Below, one piece after another: positions 23,491 through 32,463 of a stretch of 64,000 nt of DNA. The notes beneath the pieces are model-generated. The model had not been told where the DNA came from, made no database searches, and worked only from the letters and a program-made list of their open reading frames with translations. The first letter of the stretch is position 1; each line of letters starts with the position of its first letter. The translations under genes and the position numbers were made by a program. Origin of the DNA: GCA-2401735 sp051252095 (GTDB lineage: Bacteria > Pseudomonadota > Gammaproteobacteria > Burkholderiales > Methylophilaceae); contig JBPOFK010000001.1 of NCBI GenBank assembly GCA_051252095.1, forward strand, positions 1 to 64,000. Direction: 5' to 3'.

Positions 23491-24399
23491 TTAGGCGTTG
23501 TTTAGTTTTTTTATATGTAGTGCAGGTGCTGTGCCATCTTGCTCAGCCCCCTGATATAACGTTAAATGAGGAAATGGAATCTCTATTCCCTTTTTATCAA
23601 ATGCAGCTTTTAAACGTTTAAAGTACTCGCGTCTGACACCCCATTGCTCTAGTGGTAGCACCTTGAATCGGCATCGAATAACAACAGCTGAGTCAGCTAG
23701 TTGATCAACGCCAGCCATTTCCATATCAGCTAGTATTTTATGCTTGAAATCTTTATCTGCCCTAAGCTGTTGACCAACCTCTGTCATCACCTGCATGACT
23801 TCGTCTACATTTTCGCGATACGCAACGCCTATATCAATGACCGATTGTGCAAACTCTCGACTCATATTTGTCACAGTGGAAATCGTACCATTGGGCACAT
23901 AGTGAACATTGCCATCATAATCACGCATTTTGATATAGCGTAATGTGACTTCTTCTACCAAGCCACTTTTGCCACCTACTTCCGCAACGTCCCCTTGACG
24001 GACTTGATTTTCAAGTAATAAGAAGAATCCGGTAAAGTAGTCTTTTACAAGGCTTTGCGCACCAAAGCCAATGGCAACACCAGCAACCCCAGCAGCAGCT
24101 AAAACAGGGGCTATTGAGATGCCAATTTCATTTAGAATTTGAATGCCTGCAACGACAAGGATTGCTATCGTCACGGTGTATCGGAAAACTCTGCCGATGG
24201 TATCAATGCGCTTATATTCTTCTAAATCATTGATAGATCGATTTTTCAAATAGTTTTTGAGGCTTGTGATAAAGCGACCAGAAACAAATTTGACCGTTAA
24301 TGCAACCATAATGATGATGCATATTCGAACGCCTGTTTTTGTGAGAGTTAAAAGTTCATTGCTATCAGTTAGGCCAATAGAAACCAGAAAATCCTGCAT
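23491..24399 (-). CDS. mscS: Small-conductance mechanosensitive channel (MscS family)
   Basis: A 302-residue channel with transmembrane segments at about 20-40 and 70-90 and the pore helix at 92-120 (SIAPVLAAAGVAGVAIGFGA followed by QSLVKDYFTGFFLLLENQ). A beta domain follows with VRQGDVAEVGGKSGLVEEVTL, then NGTISTVTNMSRE and a C-terminal alpha/beta domain ending in GIEIPFPHLTLY. This is the minimal MscS layout. It opens on hypo-osmotic shock. ATG 24399 is followed by a normal membrane-protein start. Confidence 0.93.
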   Translation of the reverse strand: MQDFLVSIGLTDSNELLTLTKTGVRICIIIMVALTVKFVSGRFITSLKNYLKNRSINDLEEYKRIDTIGRVFRYTVTIAILVVAGIQILNEIGISIAPVLAAAGVAGVAIGFGAQSLVKDYFTGFFLLLENQVRQGDVAEVGGKSGLVEEVTLRYIKMRDYDGNVHYVPNGTISTVTNMSREFAQSVIDIGVAYRENVDEVMQVMTEVGQQLRADKDFKHKILADMEMAGVDQLADSAVVIRCRFKVLPLEQWGVRREYFKRLKAAFDKKGIEIPFPHLTLYQGAEQDGTAPALHIKKLNNA

Positions 24400-24591
24400 A
24401 TATTGCTCCTGTCAATGATTCATTAAAATAGATGTAATCGTCACGTTTGATATGTGACATTTCAAAGCTTGGAAACTGAGTGGTTAAAAGAGTAAAACCT
24501 AGTATACGATTGCGATGTGAAGAAGCGCTTCACTATCAAAATGACAATTGATTAGAAAAATAGTTTTGGTAATGGGCATAGAATATAAATC

Positions 24592-24619
24592 AAAAAGCCA
24601 AGTGCATGCACTTGGCTTT
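24592..24619 (-). terminator. Terminator of sodB
   Basis: A 26-base perfect palindrome (24594-24619; arms aaagccaagtgca) with T residues following on the minus strand, 22 bases after the sodB stop. The rest of the gap 24400-24591 shows nothing I recognise. Confidence 0.88.
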
Positions 24620-24640
24620 ATAACGTAAACTTAGCAAAAA

Positions 24641-25225
24641 TTAAGCTGTAAAATTTGCGCTAGCAAAATCCCAGTTAACCAAGCTAGTCAAAAATGTTTC
24701 AACGAATTTTGGGCGTGCGTTGCGATAGTCAATATAGTAAGCATGCTCCCATACGTCAATACAAAGTAGAGGCGTATCGCCTGTTGTTAATGGCGTGCCT
24801 GCCGCACCCATATTAACAATGTCTACAGAGCCGTCAGTTTTTTTCACTAGCCATGTCCAGCCAGAACCAAAGTTACCAACTGCAGATGCTTGGAAAGCCG
24901 CTTTGAAATCATCATATGAGCCCCATTTAGTGTTGATTGCATCGGCTAGTGCACCAGTAGGTGCTGCGCCACCACTTGGTTTCATACAGTTCCAAAAGAA
25001 TGTGTGATTCCATATTTGTGCAGCATTATTGTAAACGCCACCTGAAGCTTTTTTGATGATATCTTCTAAGCTGGCATTTTCAAATTCAGTGCCTGGAATA
25101 AGCTTGTTTAGGTTAGTCACATAAGCATTGTGGTGCTTGCCATAATGAAACTCTAGTGTTTCTTCTGATAAATGTGGTGCAAGCGCGCCTTTTGCGTAGG
25201 GAAGTGCTGGTAGTGTGTGTTCCAT
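24641..25225 (-). CDS. sodB: Superoxide dismutase (Fe type)
   Basis: A 194-residue Fe/Mn-family dismutase. Metal ligands are visible in FHYGKHHNAYV (His), NHTFFWNCMKPSGG (His) and LLCIDVWEHAYYIDY (Asp and His). The F-W-N-C-M and A-A-Q-I-W-N-H pattern is that of iron-type enzymes. Length normal. Monocistronic, with its own terminator; 173 bases upstream separate it from xerC without a recognised feature. Confidence 0.95.
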   Translation of the reverse strand: MEHTLPALPYAKGALAPHLSEETLEFHYGKHHNAYVTNLNKLIPGTEFENASLEDIIKKASGGVYNNAAQIWNHTFFWNCMKPSGGAAPTGALADAINTKWGSYDDFKAAFQASAVGNFGSGWTWLVKKTDGSVDIVNMGAAGTPLTTGDTPLLCIDVWEHAYYIDYRNARPKFVETFLTSLVNWDFASANFTA

Positions 25226-25399
25226 TGTGATCCTTTTCGTGAACTGTTGATTTTAAAATTAATAGTTATTTTTAATTATAGATTTCATACTTATTATTCT
25301 GCCATATTAAGTCAGACATAAAAACCATTATAAAGTTGCGGTTTAATTGGTTTAGTGCTCTTTTATGATCTTTGTTTAGATGTATGTGATTTACATAAG

Positions 25400-26290
25400 T
25401 TACTTGTTACGACCTTTCTTTGCTCTTGGGTGCGCAGCATCATATATTTTCGTTAAATGTTGATAATCTAAATGGGTGTAGACTTGTGTGGTACTGATGT
25501 TCACGTGCCCAAGCATTTCTTGCACTGCTCTTAAATCACCACTGGATTGTAAAACATGCGATGCAAAACTGTGGCGTAGCATGTGAGGATGAACAGAAGT
25601 ATTAACCCCTTGCTTGATTGACCAATCCTTTAACCTGTATTGAATATTGCGTGCAGAGATGCGCTTTCCTTGTTTTCCGACAAATACGGCTGTTTCTGCT
25701 GGATTACTTATTAATAGGCTAGTGCGTAAGCCTAGCCAATTTTTTAAAGCAGTGATTGCGTGACTACCGAGTGGGACGATACGTGTTTTGTTCCCTTTGC
25801 CGTGTACCAGAACTGTCCCTTCAGTAAAGTCGATTTGGTCAATATTAAGATTAACAAGCTCGCTTAGTCGTAAGCCTGAAGAGTAAAACAACTCCAATGC
25901 AGCATGGTCACGCATGCTCAATACATCATCTTCTTTAATATCCACTAACTTGATGGCTTGTTCTATGGAGAGGGCTTGAGGCAGCGATTTTGCAGATTTA
26001 GGCGCACGGATGCCATGTGCTGGATTTTGACTAAACCCTTTCCGTTGGATGAGAAAATCAAAAAATCCACGCCAGCTGGACAGCATGCGCGCAATGCTTT
26101 TACCACCTAGGCCTTTGCTGTGTAATGTCGCAACTATTTTGCGAATGTATGTTGTGTTGACATCCTTTAGCTGAGTATCTTTACTGTAATTCAATAATTG
26201 TTTGATATCGCGCGCATAATTTTCTCTTGTGAGCGGACTTAAACCACGCTCAACGTTCAAATAATTAAGATATTCAGTTAATAAGTCCAA
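25400..26290 (-). CDS. xerC: Site-specific tyrosine recombinase XerC
   Basis: A 296-residue recombinase with all catalytic residues: Arg141 in SSGLRLSELVNL, Lys165 in HGKGNKTR, His236 and Arg239 in HPHMLRHSFASH, His262 in EMLGHVNIS and nucleophile Tyr271 in QVYTHLD. With XerD it resolves chromosome dimers at dif. The neighbourhood dapF-DUF484-xerC is the conserved order of many proteobacteria and separates it from the element integrase at the left end. Confidence 0.95.
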   Translation of the reverse strand: MDLLTEYLNYLNVERGLSPLTRENYARDIKQLLNYSKDTQLKDVNTTYIRKIVATLHSKGLGGKSIARMLSSWRGFFDFLIQRKGFSQNPAHGIRAPKSAKSLPQALSIEQAIKLVDIKEDDVLSMRDHAALELFYSSGLRLSELVNLNIDQIDFTEGTVLVHGKGNKTRIVPLGSHAITALKNWLGLRTSLLISNPAETAVFVGKQGKRISARNIQYRLKDWSIKQGVNTSVHPHMLRHSFASHVLQSSGDLRAVQEMLGHVNISTTQVYTHLDYQHLTKIYDAAHPRAKKGRNK

Positions 26291-26293
26291 ATT

Positions 26294-26947
26294 TTACGTG
26301 TTGATATACCTAGAGAAAGCTGCACTGACATGATCGTCAAGTTTTTGTAAAAAATCTGTGCCCATGCCGACATAAAACCGTTTTTCTTCATGACTTCCCA
26401 AAGCTAAATAGCCATAAACCATTTTATTTCTCAATGGCAATACGGCTAGTGATTGCACTGGTTGCGCAAACCAGTCATCAATAACAATGCTTGTGGGTGT
26501 TTCTCCACAGTAGACATTGTGGATAGTGTTGACCCATTTTTGAATTGATTCTGGTACGTCACTAAAGATAAGGGTTTCCGTCTCATTTGTATTTTCTGGT
26601 TTGGTCCAAACCCTTAAGCATGTGTCCGTGATATTGAACGCTTTTGGTAGTTGGTTGGTGACCAGTTGCTCTACAGCATCAAAACTCTTTGCTTGTTGTA
26701 GTAATACGAAAAATTGATGCATTTTGTTAGCAATAGCGTCATTTTCCTGCGCGTTGAGCACAAGTTCAGCATAACGCCCTTCAAGTGCCGCAATTTTATC
26801 GCGTTGTGCTAATTGCTGCCTTTCAGAGAGAGAGATTGTGCCGTTGCCGTGTGGGCTGGGTAAGTGAATATCAGCAAGTAGACTTGCATTTTTCTCAAAA
26901 AATTCTGGGTGTTCTTTCAAATAAGCGCCAACTTGGTCTTCTTGCAT
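26294..26947 (-). CDS. DUF484 family protein
   Basis: A 217-residue protein with the DUF484 start (VGAYLKEHPEFFEKNASLLADI, then HGNGTISLSERQ), a coiled region near 45-80 and a GAF-like second half (VQSLAVLPLRNKMVYGYLAL and RFYVGMGTDFLQKL). It sits 3 bases from xerC and 47 bases from dapF, as in many genomes. Its function is unknown. Confidence 0.9.
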   Translation of the reverse strand: MQEDQVGAYLKEHPEFFEKNASLLADIHLPSPHGNGTISLSERQQLAQRDKIAALEGRYAELVLNAQENDAIANKMHQFFVLLQQAKSFDAVEQLVTNQLPKAFNITDTCLRVWTKPENTNETETLIFSDVPESIQKWVNTIHNVYCGETPTSIVIDDWFAQPVQSLAVLPLRNKMVYGYLALGSHEEKRFYVGMGTDFLQKLDDHVSAAFSRYINT

Positions 26948-26994
26948 TCTAAATCCTAATTTTTAAATCGCTAATGTTTAAATTTCACTAATAA

Positions 26995-27825
26995 TTAAAT
27001 TTCTATGGTGCCTTCAAATACAATTTTTGCAGGACCAGTCATCATCACAGGTGAGTTTGCGTTTTCCCATTTGATAATGAGTTGGCCACCACGTGTATTG
27101 ACTAATACAGGGGATTGTAGCAAATTTAAGCGAATACCACTCACTACTGCTGCACATGCGCCAGTACCGCATGCTAACGTTTCTCCACTACCTCGCTCAT
27201 AAACGCGCAATTTGATTTCGTGTGGGTTAACAATCTGCATAAAACCTGCATTAACATGATTGGGGAAATGCGGATGTGACTCTATTTGTGGACCAATTTC
27301 AGTCACTTTTGCAGTTTCAACATTATCTACCGTAACGACAGCGTGTGGATTTCCCATAGACACCGCTGCTATTTGAATGAATGTGTCGCCAATTGGCAAA
27401 TCATAGAGCAGCTGTTGTTTAGCGGTGAGATAAGGGAGTGCATCGGGATTGAAGTTCGGCACGCCCATATTTACTTTGACCTCTCCATTATCTGCTAACG
27501 TTAACGTAATAATGCCACCAGCAGTTTCCACATTGATTTCATGTTTATTGGTGAGCCCTTTTTCGACTACATAGCGCACAAAGCATCTTGCCCCATTGCC
27601 GCATTGTTCAACTTCACCACCATCAGCATTAAAGATTCGATAACGAAAATCCACATTTGGGAGTTGCGTTTTTTCTACCATTAAGAGTTGGTCGCAGCCC
27701 ACACCAAAATAACGGTTTGCGATATGTTGGATTTGCGCTTTGGTCAGCGTGACAAGGGATGTATAGCTGTCAATTACAACAAAATCATTGCCTGTGCCCT
27801 GCATTTTCGTAAAGTTAAGTTTCAT
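26995..27825 (-). CDS. dapF: Diaminopimelate epimerase
   Basis: A 276-residue enzyme converting LL- to meso-diaminopimelate for lysine and peptidoglycan. Starts FTKMQGTGNDFVVID. The two catalytic cysteines lie in VEQCGNGARCF and ETLACGTGACA; MGNPHAVV and YERGSGE are also typical. Length normal. It is divergent from metK. The 170-base gap 27826-27995 shows no riboswitch or clear operator that I can identify. Confidence 0.96.
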   Translation of the reverse strand: MKLNFTKMQGTGNDFVVIDSYTSLVTLTKAQIQHIANRYFGVGCDQLLMVEKTQLPNVDFRYRIFNADGGEVEQCGNGARCFVRYVVEKGLTNKHEINVETAGGIITLTLADNGEVKVNMGVPNFNPDALPYLTAKQQLLYDLPIGDTFIQIAAVSMGNPHAVVTVDNVETAKVTEIGPQIESHPHFPNHVNAGFMQIVNPHEIKLRVYERGSGETLACGTGACAAVVSGIRLNLLQSPVLVNTRGGQLIIKWENANSPVMMTGPAKIVFEGTIEI

Positions 27826-27995
27826 GCAGTCGATAATACTTTATTGTGATGATTTTGAGTATGGAACTAGTTAAATTTTTGTATAGTTTGAACTTATTAT
27901 GCACTACAATAGCCAACTGATTGGTTTGATGCACTTGCTTTAGCCTTTAGTAGGTGTTTCTATATTCTTTAACTTTAACGTGATCAAGGCATACA

Positions 27996-29159
27996 ATGAA
28001 TGAATTTCTTTTTACTTCAGAATCTGTTTCTGAAGGCCATCCTGATAAGTTAGCGGATCAGGTCTCCGATAGTATCTTAGACGCAATTTTAGCCCAAGAC
28101 CCAACAGCGCGTGTCGCAGCAGAAACGCTAGCGAATACAGGTTTAATTGTGCTAGCAGGGGAGATTACCACCACTGCAAATGTTGATTATATTAAAGTAG
28201 CGCGTGATGCGATTAAACGCATAGGCTATGATAATACCGACTTTGGTATTGACTATAAAGGCTGCGCTGTCTTGGTAGCCTATGACAAACAATCGCCCGA
28301 TATTGCACAGGGTGTTGATAATGCAAATGATGACCCGCTGGACCAAGGTGCTGGTGATCAAGGTTTGATGTTTGGTTACGCTGTTAATGAAACGCCACAA
28401 TTGATGCCGCTACCGATTTGGTTAAGTCATCGCATCATGGAGCGACAAGCTCAGTTACGTAAAGACGGCCGCTTACCTTGGTTACGTCCAGATGCCAAAG
28501 CGCAAGTCACATTACAATATGTGGATGGTAAGCCACATAAAATTGATACGGTATTGGTATCAACACAACATGCGCCAGAAATAGCGTTAGATCAAGTGCG
28601 CGAAGCAACGATAGAAGAAATTATTAAACCTCTATTACCAAAAGAGTTAATCAAAGGCGATGTTAAGTTTTTGGTTAACCCAACGGGACGCTTTGTGATT
28701 GGTGGACCACAAGGTGACTGTGGTTTAACCGGCCGTAAAATCATCGTCGATACATACGGTGGGTCAGCGCCACATGGCGGAGGCGCATTCTCTGGTAAAG
28801 ATCCTTCAAAAGTAGATCGTTCGGCGGCTTACGCTGGGCGATATGTAGCCAAGAATATTGTGGCGGCAGGCCTAGCTGATAAGTGTATGGTGCAAATGAG
28901 TTATGCCATTGGCGTAGCGCAACCGACTTCTATCATGATAGAGACATATGGAACAGGTAAAGTATCAGATGCCGTATTGACGCAACTGGTGCGCGAACAC
29001 TTCGATTTGCGCCCAAAAGGCATTGTGCAAATGCTTGATTTGCTCCGTCCCATTTATACTAAGACAGCAGCGTATGGTCACTTCGGGCGAGATGAACCTG
29101 AGTTTACTTGGGAGGCTACAGATAAAGCCGATGTGCTTAAGTCTGCTGCGGGCATCTAG
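27996..29159 (+). CDS. metK: S-adenosylmethionine synthetase
   Basis: This 387-residue enzyme makes S-adenosylmethionine from methionine and ATP. Signatures include SEGHPDKLADQVSD (ATP binding), GAGDQGLMFGYA, VNPTGRFVIGGPQGDCGLTG and GGGAFSGKDPSKVDRSAAY (glycine-rich P-loop-like). Length normal. It opens the methyl-cycle region (metK, ahcY, metF) and has its own terminator. Confidence 0.97.
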   Translation: MNEFLFTSESVSEGHPDKLADQVSDSILDAILAQDPTARVAAETLANTGLIVLAGEITTTANVDYIKVARDAIKRIGYDNTDFGIDYKGCAVLVAYDKQSPDIAQGVDNANDDPLDQGAGDQGLMFGYAVNETPQLMPLPIWLSHRIMERQAQLRKDGRLPWLRPDAKAQVTLQYVDGKPHKIDTVLVSTQHAPEIALDQVREATIEEIIKPLLPKELIKGDVKFLVNPTGRFVIGGPQGDCGLTGRKIIVDTYGGSAPHGGGAFSGKDPSKVDRSAAYAGRYVAKNIVAAGLADKCMVQMSYAIGVAQPTSIMIETYGTGKVSDAVLTQLVREHFDLRPKGIVQMLDLLRPIYTKTAAYGHFGRDEPEFTWEATDKADVLKSAAGI

Positions 29160-29178
29160 CTTAGTTGGGTATGGCGCA

Positions 29179-29208
29179 AAAAGAGGGCTAATTAGCCCTC
29201 TTTTTTTT
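29179..29208 (+). terminator. Terminator of metK
   Basis: gagggcta / tagccctc stem with a 2-base spacer, followed by eight T; A residues on the left side also make it usable in reverse. Confidence 0.92.
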
Positions 29209-29244
29209 ATATGTAAATGGTATATATATTGTCAAAATACCTTC

Positions 29245-30456
29245 ATGCTTAAAACGATTTCCACAAAACAAGTCAGACTTGGGATGCATATCCATGAACT
29301 TAAAGGTGCATGGGTTAATCATCCGTTTTGGAAATCTAAATTCATTATTGACAGTCCCAAAGATTTAGCCAGACTTCAAGCGAGTATTGTCAAAGAAGTG
29401 GTTATTGATGTCAGTAAAGGCTTAGATATAGAGAAAAATAAATCTCAAATAATAGAACAAGCGATAGAAAACTTAACATCTCCACAGGAAGAAAAACCTG
29501 TAATTAAAAAGATTAGTGCAGCAGAAGAAAGTAAAGCAGCAAAGCGGCTCATCATTGCTTCTAGAAAAGCAGTTCAAGGCATGTTCAGCGATGTCAGAAT
29601 GGGTAAAGCGGTCAATGTGGAAGCTGTGATGCCATTAGTAGATGAAATATCGGCATCTATTGAACGAAACCAGGGCGCACTCATAAGTTTAGCACGCTTA
29701 AAAACACAAGATGACTACACTTACATGCATAGTGTTGCGGTTTGTGCACTGATGACTGCGTTAGGAAAGCAATTGGGATTAGACGACCTTGCCGTTAAGC
29801 AAGCTGGTTTGGCTGGGTTACTACATGATGTGGGTAAAGCAGCTATTCGGCTTGAGATTCTGAATAAACCTGGGGCACTCACAGAGGATGAATTTAAATC
29901 AGTGAAGCTTCACCCAGAAAAAGGCTATGCTTTGTTACAGCAGGCAGGTATTACAGATGAGGTTGCTTTAGATGTTTGTCTGCATCATCATGAGAAAATG
30001 GATGGTACGGGCTATCCACATCAACTTCAAGGCGATAATATTAGTCATTTTGCAAGAATGGGTGCAATTTGCGATGTCTATGATGCAATTACTTCGAATA
30101 GACCTTATAAGTCAGGTTGGGAGCCAAGTGAATCATTAAAAAAAATGGCTAGTTGGAATGGTCATTTTGATCTAGAAATACTAAAAGCTTTTGTCAGAAG
30201 TGTTGGTATTTATCCCATCGGTTCGGTTGTCTTACTAAAATCAAAACGAATGGGTGTGGTTGTTGATCAATCTACAAAATCGTTATTAACCCCTGTTGTT
30301 AAAGTTTTTTTCTCTATAAAGTCTAAATCTAGGATCCCTATTAAAATAGTGGATTTGTCAAAACCAGCGAGTAATGATGAAGTTGAGGCATTGGAAAAAG
30401 CTGAAAACTGGGGTATTTACGATGTTGATGAACTCTGGTCAGAGCCAAGTGTCTGA
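29245..30456 (+). CDS. HD-GYP phosphodiesterase with DUF3391 domain
   Basis: A 403-residue protein. The N-terminal DUF3391-like region (LKTISTKQVRLGMHIHELKG, then WKSKFII) precedes an HD-GYP domain (about 180-345) with YMHSVAVCALMTALG, LLHDVGKAAI, ILNKPGAL, HHHEKMDGTGYP and DVYDAITSNRPY. The HD pair and the intact GYP motif predict cyclic-di-GMP hydrolysis. ATG 29245 begins at the domain start, after the metK terminator. It is placed between metK and the SAH riboswitch of ahcY, perhaps by chance. Confidence 0.9.
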   Translation: MLKTISTKQVRLGMHIHELKGAWVNHPFWKSKFIIDSPKDLARLQASIVKEVVIDVSKGLDIEKNKSQIIEQAIENLTSPQEEKPVIKKISAAEESKAAKRLIIASRKAVQGMFSDVRMGKAVNVEAVMPLVDEISASIERNQGALISLARLKTQDDYTYMHSVAVCALMTALGKQLGLDDLAVKQAGLAGLLHDVGKAAIRLEILNKPGALTEDEFKSVKLHPEKGYALLQQAGITDEVALDVCLHHHEKMDGTGYPHQLQGDNISHFARMGAICDVYDAITSNRPYKSGWEPSESLKKMASWNGHFDLEILKAFVRSVGIYPIGSVVLLKSKRMGVVVDQSTKSLLTPVVKVFFSIKSKSRIPIKIVDLSKPASNDEVEALEKAENWGIYDVDELWSEPSV

Positions 30457-30495
30457 TTTTTTGAAAATTTGTATTTTAAAGATATAATAACTAAC

Positions 30496-30562
30496 TTCTG
30501 AGGAACGTTGCGAGAGTATTCCCATGCTCCCAGGCTCAGAGATGTTTTAACTGCGTTCACTT
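30496..30562 (+). promoter_or_regulatory. SAH riboswitch
   Basis: The leader of ahcY contains ctgaggaacgttgcga (30498-30513), then cccaggctcag (30529-30539) and aactgcgttcac (30549-30560). The order GAGGAnCG-TTGC, CCAGGCTC and GCGTTCAC, with ctgag/ctcag closing the first stem and the last part able to form a pseudoknot with the first loop, is that of the S-adenosylhomocysteine riboswitch, an on-switch for ahcY. Possible further pairing partner gtgagcgac follows near 30591. Confidence 0.88.
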
Positions 30563-30651
30563 TTTACTGTGCGAGCACGGAATATAAAAGGTGAGCGACT
30601 GCTTCCAACGATGTATTTCCTTGCTCAGTTTTCATTCATTAAAGGAAAATT

Positions 30652-32061
30652 ATGAATACTGTAGCTGATATAAAAGATTATGTAATTGCTGACATTGGGT
30701 TAGCTGGATATGGTCGTAAAGAAATTGCGATTGCCGAAACAGAGATGCCTGGTTTGATGGCAATTCGTGAAGAATATGCAAAAGCGCAACCTCTTAAAGG
30801 TGCGCGTATCACTGGTTCGCTTCACATGACGATTCAAACCGCTGTGCTAATTGAAACCCTAAAAGATTTGGGTGCTGAAGTGCGTTGGGCATCATGCAAT
30901 ATTTACTCAACCCAAGATCATGCTGCGGCCGCTATTGCTGCAGGTGGTACACCAGTGTTTGCGGTAAAAGGCGAAACACTCGCTGAATACTGGGATTACA
31001 CACACCGCATCTTCGAATGGACGGACGGTGGTTATTCGAACATGATTCTGGATGATGGTGGCGATGCTACCTTACTACTGCATTTAGGCACACGTGCTGA
31101 AAAAGATTTATCTGTGTTGAATAATCCAGGTTCTGAAGAAGAGATTTGTTTATTTAATGCGATTAAAGAAAAACTTAAAACAGATCCAACTTGGTACTCG
31201 ACACGTTTAGCGCAAATCAAAGGGGTAACTGAAGAAACCACCACTGGTGTGCATCGTTTATACCAAATGCATAAAGAGGGTAAATTAGCTTTCCCAGCGA
31301 TTAACGTTAATGACTCAGTGACTAAATCTAAATTTGACAACTTATACGGTTGTCGCGAATCATTAGTCGATGCGATTAAGCGTGCAACCGATGTAATGAT
31401 TGCAGGTAAAGTAGCAGTGGTAATTGGTTACGGTGATGTGGGTAAAGGTTCTGCACAAGCGTTGCGTGCTTTGTCAGCCCAAGTATGGGTGACCGAGATT
31501 GACCCAATCTGTGCTCTGCAAGCAGCGATGGAAGGCTACCGTGTCGTGACGATGGACTATGCTTGTGCGCATGGCGATATTTTTGTGACTACCACTGGTA
31601 ACTACCACGTGATTACACATGATCATATGGCGCGTATGAAAGACCAAGCCATTGTGTCAAACATTGGTCACTTTGATAATGAGATTGATGTCGCTTCGTT
31701 AGAAAAATATGAGTGGGATGAAATTAAACCACAGGTCGATCATGTGATTTTCCCAGATGGTAAACGCATTATTTTGTTAGCTAAAGGCCGTTTAGTGAAT
31801 TTAGGCTGTGGTACTGGTCATCCAAGTTATGTGATGAGCTCAAGCTTTGCGAATCAAACAATCGCGCAAATTGAGTTGTTTACTAAAACAGCTGATTATC
31901 CTGTAGGTGTGTATGTGTTACCTAAACACTTGGATGAGAAAGTAGCGAGATTGCAACTGAAAACACTCAATGCAGAATTGACCGAGTTAACGCAAGAACA
32001 AGCGGATTATATTGGTGTTGAAGTGCTCGGCCCTTACAAACCAGAGCACTATCGTTATTAG
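30652..32061 (+). CDS. ahcY: Adenosylhomocysteinase
   Basis: This 469-residue NAD-dependent enzyme splits S-adenosylhomocysteine to adenosine and homocysteine. Signatures are SLHMTIQTAVLIETL, ASCNIYSTQDHAAAA, NDSVTKSKFDNLYGCRESL, the NAD-binding GYGDVGKGSAQALRA, and GHPSYVMSSSFANQ. It ends with the K-P-E-H-Y-R-Y tail. AAAGGAAAATT precedes ATG 30652. Controlled by the SAH riboswitch directly upstream, so it is expected to rise when its substrate accumulates. Confidence 0.97.
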   Translation: MNTVADIKDYVIADIGLAGYGRKEIAIAETEMPGLMAIREEYAKAQPLKGARITGSLHMTIQTAVLIETLKDLGAEVRWASCNIYSTQDHAAAAIAAGGTPVFAVKGETLAEYWDYTHRIFEWTDGGYSNMILDDGGDATLLLHLGTRAEKDLSVLNNPGSEEEICLFNAIKEKLKTDPTWYSTRLAQIKGVTEETTTGVHRLYQMHKEGKLAFPAINVNDSVTKSKFDNLYGCRESLVDAIKRATDVMIAGKVAVVIGYGDVGKGSAQALRALSAQVWVTEIDPICALQAAMEGYRVVTMDYACAHGDIFVTTTGNYHVITHDHMARMKDQAIVSNIGHFDNEIDVASLEKYEWDEIKPQVDHVIFPDGKRIILLAKGRLVNLGCGTGHPSYVMSSSFANQTIAQIELFTKTADYPVGVYVLPKHLDEKVARLQLKTLNAELTELTQEQADYIGVEVLGPYKPEHYRY

Positions 32062-32088
32062 TGATTAATAGTTAGTTAGGAGTCAGGA

Positions 32089-32439
32089 ATGAAGTTTATA
32101 TTAAGCTGGATATTGAATGCATTTGCATTGCTAGTTGTTGCTTATCTCATTCCTGATATTCACATGACTGGCCTTGATGTGGCGCTAATTGCAGCGGTTG
32201 TGATTGGTTTAGTCAATATGCTAATTAGGCCCATTTTGATTGTATTTACTTTGCCTATCACGGTATTGACACTTGGATTGTTTATCCTTGTGATTAATGG
32301 TTTCTTGTTTTGGGCTGTTGGGTACTATTTACAAGGGTTCGAGGTAAAGACTATTATGGCAGGCATAATTGGTGCAGTAGCCTACAGCCTTATTTCTTGG
32401 GTACTTGCCAGCCTGCTTATTGGTAAAAGAACACCTTGA
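32089..32439 (+). CDS. Small membrane protein, phage holin family 4 type
   Basis: A 116-residue protein with four hydrophobic helices (FILSWILNAFALLVVAYLIP, VALIAAVVIGLVNMLI, LGLFILVINGFLFWAVGYYL and IIGAVAYSLISWVLASLL). N-R-P-I-L-like LIRPILIVFTLP and the overall pattern match YvlD/holin-4 superfamily proteins. The phage name is historical. It lies in the ahcY-metF interval of many betaproteobacteria; function unknown. Confidence 0.85.
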   Translation: MKFILSWILNAFALLVVAYLIPDIHMTGLDVALIAAVVIGLVNMLIRPILIVFTLPITVLTLGLFILVINGFLFWAVGYYLQGFEVKTIMAGIIGAVAYSLISWVLASLLIGKRTP

Positions 32440-32463
32440 TTTGTACAGGCTATTAATATAAAT

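Noticed and set aside
27826..27995. Possible SAM-sensing leader before metK
   Set aside because: I could not match the sequence to any SAM riboswitch class or find a convincing set of stems.
32089..32439. Phage holin as a sign of prophage
   Set aside because: The family name is historical; the gene lies in a conserved metabolic region with no phage genes around.
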